This document shows positions 59,007 to 64,000 of a stretch of 64,000 nucleotides of DNA, one piece after another. The DNA is taken from positions 57,730,569 to 57,794,568 of the forward strand of contig CP114481.1 in the NCBI GenBank assembly GCA_027186245.1. The letters run 5' to 3'. Positions within the stretch are counted from its first letter, which is position 1. The number at the start of each line of letters is the position of its first letter. The stretch is from Coriaria nepalensis. Lineage: Eukaryota; Streptophyta; Magnoliopsida; Cucurbitales; Coriariaceae. A program made the translations under genes and the position numbers. Under the pieces are notes generated by a model. It was not told the origin of the DNA, did not search any database, and saw only the letters and a list, made by a program, of their open reading frames with translations.

Positions 59007-59899
59007 TTAATCAGAAGGCAGGAAGAACCTCTGTCTTCTACTTCTAATACTACAATTTGCAGTCATGGAGGAAGAAGAAGAAGAAGCAATTTTAGTCAAA
59101 ACCAGTTTGAGCGAATTCTGCAGACTGTTTAAGCAAACTGCAGTTTGTTGATCGTTGTTATCATTAGTGCTAGTAGTGGAAAGAAGCAAAATGCTTTTGA
59201 TACGGCCACCTAGGGTGGCCATATCAACTCCGACTGCAGTAAGTCTCAAGGCTTTCAGAGCTTGAATGAGTTCCGACAAAACTTCCGGCCTGTCTTCGCA
59301 GCAAACCGATGCCTTTATCAAAACGGGGTCGTTAGTACTAGTTGTACTTCTTGTTGTAATAATCTTGTTAGAGTTTGTAATAATATTATCATGTTCGCAT
59401 GATTCGACAGTGACTTCATCCACATCAGTTGGAACTGTTAAGGATTTGCTCACTTCCATTGCTTTTCTCTTCAGATCCTTCACTTGCTCGATCACGCTTC
59501 CAAGTAAAGCTGCCTTATCCATCTGCTCAAAATAAAGAAACATTATCCATCTAGTAGTCTACTATATATATATATATATATGTGCGTGTATATGTATGTA
59601 AATACCTTGTCGGATTTGGGGATGAGTTTTCTAAGAGTGGAAAGCTGAGCATTGATTCTGTCTCTGCGACGCTTCTCGGCTTTGCTATGGCTTTTAGAAG
59701 AACTTTCTGTTCTATCATCGACAAACCCAGAAAATGGGAAGGATTGATTTGAGGCTGGAAAGTAAGGTAGAAGAAAGGAAGAAGAAGAAGAAGAATATTC
59801 ATTGTTGAATTGAGCCCAGCTGGGTTGCTGATGATCAGGGAAGCTGCTATGATTATTACTGTTAGTATTGTTAATACAGTACCAGTCGATCTCCTCCAT
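59007..59899 (-). CDS. bHLH transcription factor (AIG1/bHLH30-like, bHLH51/106/107 group)
   Basis: Two exons on the minus strand, 59899-59606 and 59522-59007, encode 269 residues. The start is the ATG at 59899; the codon before it in the open frame is GTG. The basic region and helix 1 read SHSKAEKRRRDRINAQLSTL, the loop holds RKLIPKSDK, and helix 2 begins MDKAALLGSVIEQVKDLKRK. The intron at the loop/helix-2 border is the normal position for this clade. An ACT-like domain follows (DRPEVLSELIQALKALRLTAV). The E/K/R pattern of the basic region suits DNA binding to E-box/G-box sequences. Poly-Ser/Asn tracts are low complexity. No lesions are seen. Confidence 0.92.
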
Positions 59900-61419
59900 C
59901 ACCCTTTTCTGTTCAGAAAAATTTCTCCAGTTTGCTCTTTTAAATATTTTCTACTGCTAGTTTCATTAAAAAGAAGACTTACTGTTCATGTATTGCATTG
60001 CACTAATAATGTATGATATTCCACATCTTGATGCCGATTGGTGTGATGTCCTCCAATAGGGATTTGTCAAAGCGAAAATCATATTTGGCGTATGTGCCTG
60101 TCATTTCAATCTTGTGGAAAAAAGGTTTTTCCTTTTGGTGGAGTTAATGAAATATTGATTGACCAGAAAGCAAGCAGGTAAGAAGGGAGTTAGAAGGAGT
60201 ATAATTTATTTATCATTTTTATTAGTATGATTATATATTTTTATTAAATTTTAAAAAATAATATATGAATTCTATTCATTCAAAGATTTACTCAGGCAGG
60301 TAAGATGACTGTGTTTCTGTCAAGAAATGATTGATCTGTTAATAGTTTTTCTTTGTACTCAGGATCACTACGAATCAACAATTTGTGAACATAATCCCAA
60401 GGGTATCTTCTTTCTTCCTTTTTCATTTTTCTTTTGTCTTGACAAAACTACAAAACCCATTTGCTGAGAAATTAATGATCACGTCCTCTGTGTTTTCTTA
60501 TCTATTTCTTCAGTCATGGTGGATCAATATCCACCACCCATTTAGTTTTCTCTTTCTCTTTCTTTTGTTTTTCACAGTCCCATCAGGCCACTATCTATAT
60601 GCAATCCATGTCTCTTTAAGTTTCAGCGGCTCAGTTTGTCCACTTTCAGAGGCTTTTCTTGTAAATGATAAATACTTCCAATTTCAAATTAATTCCAAGT
60701 ACACAACAAAATCGAACAGGTAAATTCGACCGATCTTGGACTCCTCCTGAACGAGCTTTGATTCTCTCTTTCATAAATTTATACGACTTATGATCTAACT
60801 GCTCACTTTGTAATCTTCATTGTCCGTGTTCGATTACCTCGAAACAGTTCTGGTTTGGTGCTTTGTAATTTATCCTGCATAATAGTAATATCTTTAATGC
60901 GATCTGGGATCCATTTTGCTTTGTCGGCAAGATCGTGACAGTAACAGGTCAAATCACACTGAACAGTGAATTTAGGTTGCAACTGGCAATTTTGGTGGGA
61001 TTGATGACAACGTGCGTGCATGTAAGAATAATTTAAGGGGGTATATGATAAACGTGTTAGGATGAGGATGAGAAAGCAAATTCGTCCATGTCTGAATCAA
61101 TTCTTCAGGGAAGACATGGGGTTGTGCCGTAAGATGAGGGGTGCTTTCACATTAAATAATGAATGGATTTTTCTTTCAATATTAATTTCAGATAAAAATG
61201 CATCTTGACAGTATTCAGGCCCCTTTCTAGAAGGAAAGTGAGAAACGAAACAAGAAATTCCAAGTATACTGACAGAGAATATTGATTGAGCTACACCTCG
61301 AAAGTCATTGTATATTACCAAGCATCTCCCTTTAACAAGAAGAGCTTGAGCTTTCAAAGGAGTAGAATCTAACTTCTAAGTCTCTTTTCAAGGAAGATTG
61401 AGGAAACTTAGAGGAGAAC
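59900..61419. other. Intergenic, bHLH to unknown membrane protein
   Basis: About 1.5 kb holding the bHLH promoter on the left and the 3' flank of the next gene on the right. A frame at 60385-60723 (+) is Phe/Leu/Ser-rich low complexity and is not supported as a gene. Confidence 0.45.
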
Positions 61420-62996
61420 TCAATATTCATTGAAATGAATCGCACCGAGTTTCCATACAACATAGGTCGTAGCAAACATGACAGAGCTAATAAACACAAA
61501 CGAGAAGATGATAACAAACAAATCGAATCCACCCGGAAAGTCAAAAGTGAGACCCGCTTTCGGCATACCTCGTTTGCTATCATCAAGCATATTAGTGGGT
61601 GCTTCTGGAAGTCCAGAACGTTTCTTCCCTCTATCACTTTCTCTTAGAGCAGCTAATACTTTGCTGCCCATTTCTGATTTGGTTGCCTTAGGTTCTGTGT
61701 AACGGCTAAGAACTCGAGCCGCCTTTAGTCTTTCTCTTGCAGTAAGTGGAGATTTTCTGGGTGTGGATTGAGGGTTTGAAGAAGGTTTTGCCTCCTGGAC
61801 TTGATCTGAGGTTTGTGAAGTAGACCCATTCTTAAGACCACTGTCAAAAGAAGGTGGATTATCAACTGAGGTCGAATCATCAGAAAATGATCTTTCAGAA
61901 TTTGTGATGGAATTCTTCTCATTTGTATCTGTATCTATTTGATTACTGCCCGCAAGGGAAAGACATACTCTTGACTGTCTCTCTTGTCTGATTCTTCTAG
62001 ACCCAGATGTTTGTAATAGGGATGCAAATCGGAGGGTCCTTGGTATTATAACTCCAACAGAGGATCTTGCGATGTTCTCATAATTAGCTTGCAGTATCTA
62101 GAGTAGAAGCAAATGGGTGAATTATCATTGGAAAAGAGATATAAACTGTATGAACGAAAAACACGGACATAATTCTAAGTAGAGAGTAGTAACTAAAACT
62201 AATGTATGGAAGAATATTACAGCATGGATCCTCAGTCAAACAGAATTAGAAGCTTGAGGCAGAAACTCTACTAAGCGGGATTATATGTGAAAAAATCTAA
62301 ACCGATCAAATCACTTCACGCATAGAATGCAGGTTGACTGATAAGATTAGGGTGAGCAAATCAACCAACTGGACCCAAAAAAAAGATATATGTTCTAAAT
62401 TAAGCTTAATTTGTTCTGACAAAATTTTTCTCAACTCTCGATTCCAAGTCTCCGATACGCAGAGAAGTGCATCAAATATATCCTGCAACGCTCCAGAATG
62501 AATTACCATTTTGTTCTGGAATTTAGATTTGGGATAAAATTTTCAGCTTAGAAAGGTTCCTAGTAATTAAGTAGGATTTGACAAGTGAAAGAAATCCTTC
62601 ATTTTTTCACTGATAAAAAATGAGGACAAATCATCTATTCTCACAAAACCAGGATAATCATATCATAGTTTACTGGGTTTGCTTAGGCTTTTTCATTCTC
62701 TTTCTCTCATTTTCTTCTGGTTCAGTTTGTCGACTCTACAATTTCAACCTTGTTCGCACTAGCACTAAGCAGAAAGGGCAATCACCTAAGAAATGATCAA
62801 TAGAGAACCCCCTCAAAATCATGAAAGGGGAAGAATCAATCACTAGCAAACATGCAAATTAGAAAAAAAACGAACAGATAAATAGAAAGTAGAGTGAATC
62901 TTGCAGTGAGGGCGTAAGAGAGAGAGAGAGAGAAGGAGCATAGGGATTTACCCCGGAGGAGTTGAAGCCAACGACTAAGTTAAGGGACACAGCCAT
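61420..62996 (-). CDS. Conserved plant protein of unknown function with a C-terminal membrane helix
   Basis: Three exons on the minus strand, 62996-62952, 62482-62315 and 62097-61420, join in frame to give 296 residues. The start MAVSLNLVVGFNSSG is followed by a hydrophobic stretch with FFWVQLVDLLTLILSVNLHS (about 43-62). Then comes a conserved YENIARSSVGVIIPRTLRFA block, a Ser/Thr/Asn-rich disordered middle, a basic helical region (LTARERLKAARVLSRYTEPK), and a C-terminal membrane helix (FDLFVIIFSFVFISSVMFAT, about 265-285) with a short tail. I recognise it only as a plant-wide uncharacterised family; no catalytic motif is visible. A Ser-rich linker between two hydrophobic parts suggests a membrane-attached scaffold or adaptor, which is speculation. 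No lesions are seen. Confidence 0.75.
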
Positions 62997-64000
62997 GTTC
63001 CTTTGATTCTAAGGCCCAAATTGCCCGACCATAATAGACAGAGAGGGAGAAAAACAGCTTCTCTGCTTTGCAACTCTGTGTGTGGCAGGGAGTGTGAGGT
63101 GAGTAATCCATTATCGAGCGAGATGACCTGAACGGCATAACCGATTAACAACTTTCCCACTCTCGCTCTTCAATTTAGCGCGTGCATTCCACTCCGTTGC
63201 CTTTTTTTTTTCTTTTTTCCAATCTAATTAAAATATTATTATTACATTTAAAAGATATTTTGAATTTAGATATTCTTGACGTTCGATTGCTAGACTATTG
63301 GATTTCGAGAAGTGATTTGGTCCCTACGACTAAGATCGTTAATTTTCCACGGATGAGAAAACGCCGTTTAAATCTTCATTTGATATGAACGTAAGAGTAG
63401 AAGTCATGGAAATTCACATCAACACGAACATGACGGAAGTTAAATTCGGACTTATACTACGTACGCTCTCTCATTTGTTCGGTAGAAAATTCTTTCATAG
63501 AACACTCAAAAACATTCAAAATCCGTAAGCCTCGAATTTTTTATTTCTTAAAACTTATTTTTGTCTTAAAAAAAAAAAAAAGAATGTACGACTAACCTAA
63601 AAGACAACAACTTAAAAGTGAAACAGAAGAATAATAAAATTAAAAAATTTGTATAATTTTTTTAAATTTAATATGAATTATATTAAATATATATATATAT
63701 ATATATTACATAATATATATATGATCATTTAATTCATTTTAATAAAATTATAAAATTAATTATAATTTAAAATTAAAATTAAATATTTATTATAATTATT
63801 ATTTATATTAAAATTTGAGAAATTATCCCAATTTCCCTACAATAAAATAGGACATGTGATAAATATAAACAATAATAAAGACGAGCCACATGCAAATATG
63901 AATCATGAAGCTTTTGAGGATTGGTTTTCTACAAGTGAAGAGTCTTTCGTATTACTCTGGGACAAATTCTGTAACCGAAGACGAAATAAATGACAATAAT
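62997..64000. other. Right-edge intergenic region
   Basis: Promoter side of the unknown membrane protein, then strongly AT-rich DNA (AT dinucleotides at 63686-63722, A run at 63569-63582). No gene or RNA recognised up to the window edge. Confidence 0.5.

Overview
This window is nuclear DNA of a flowering plant, almost certainly a eudicot. Genes have many short introns with GT-AG borders and AT-rich intergenic DNA. The protein families are typical of plants: a plastid ferritin, a LOB-domain factor, a TBL O-acetyltransferase, plastid UGP3 and a GARP/MYB-like factor. I found no bacterial or viral replicon features. Exon borders were placed by eye from splice signals, reading phase and family conservation. 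The tract supplied with the window sometimes opens frames at non-ATG codons, so starts were re-chosen.

Layout, left to right: a TBL gene entering from the left edge (-); an ATG27-like membrane protein (-); a decayed DEAD-box helicase RH18 (+); an unassigned 84-codon ORF (+); an LBD4/12-type LOB gene (-); a Ty1/copia remnant without reverse transcriptase (-); plastid ferritin with an iron-responsive promoter element (+); ribosomal protein eS4 (-), divergent from an eIF2-alpha gene copy (+) with a tRNA-Lys relic between them; a PMT-type methyltransferase copy (+); a glycine-rich RNA-binding protein relic (-); a REC8/SYN1 cohesin gene copy (+); a glutaredoxin-like gene (+); an MRH1/MDIS2-like pseudokinase receptor (+); a BUB1/MAD3-family gene copy (-), divergent from a SAM50/OMP85 gene (+); a GARP transcription factor (+); plastid UGP3 (+); a BAHD acyltransferase relic (+); the 25-residue ribosomal protein eL41 (+); an R2R3-MYB relic (-); a bHLH factor (-); and a conserved plant protein of unknown function (-).

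The most striking property of the window is that cleanly intact genes alternate with broken ones. TBL, ATG27-like, LBD, ferritin, eS4, GRX-like, RLK, SAM50, GARP, UGP3, eL41, bHLH and the unknown protein all read through without a lesion. RH18, eIF2-alpha, PMT, REC8, BUB, BAHD and MYB each carry stop codons and/or frameshifts, while most of their splice sites and long conserved stretches survive. Recent loss of duplicate copies after polyploidy would give this picture (inference). Local assembly error is the main alternative, because two of the lesions are length changes in short A or T runs; the substitutions to stop and the 23- and 29-bp tandem duplications fit assembly error less well.

No wholly new system is evident. 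The best leads are the broken eIF2-alpha with a start codon just after its early stop, the BUB-family gene with two short tandem duplications (one copying a splice donor), the shared eS4/eIF2-alpha promoter region, and the unknown membrane protein at 61.4-63.0 kb.
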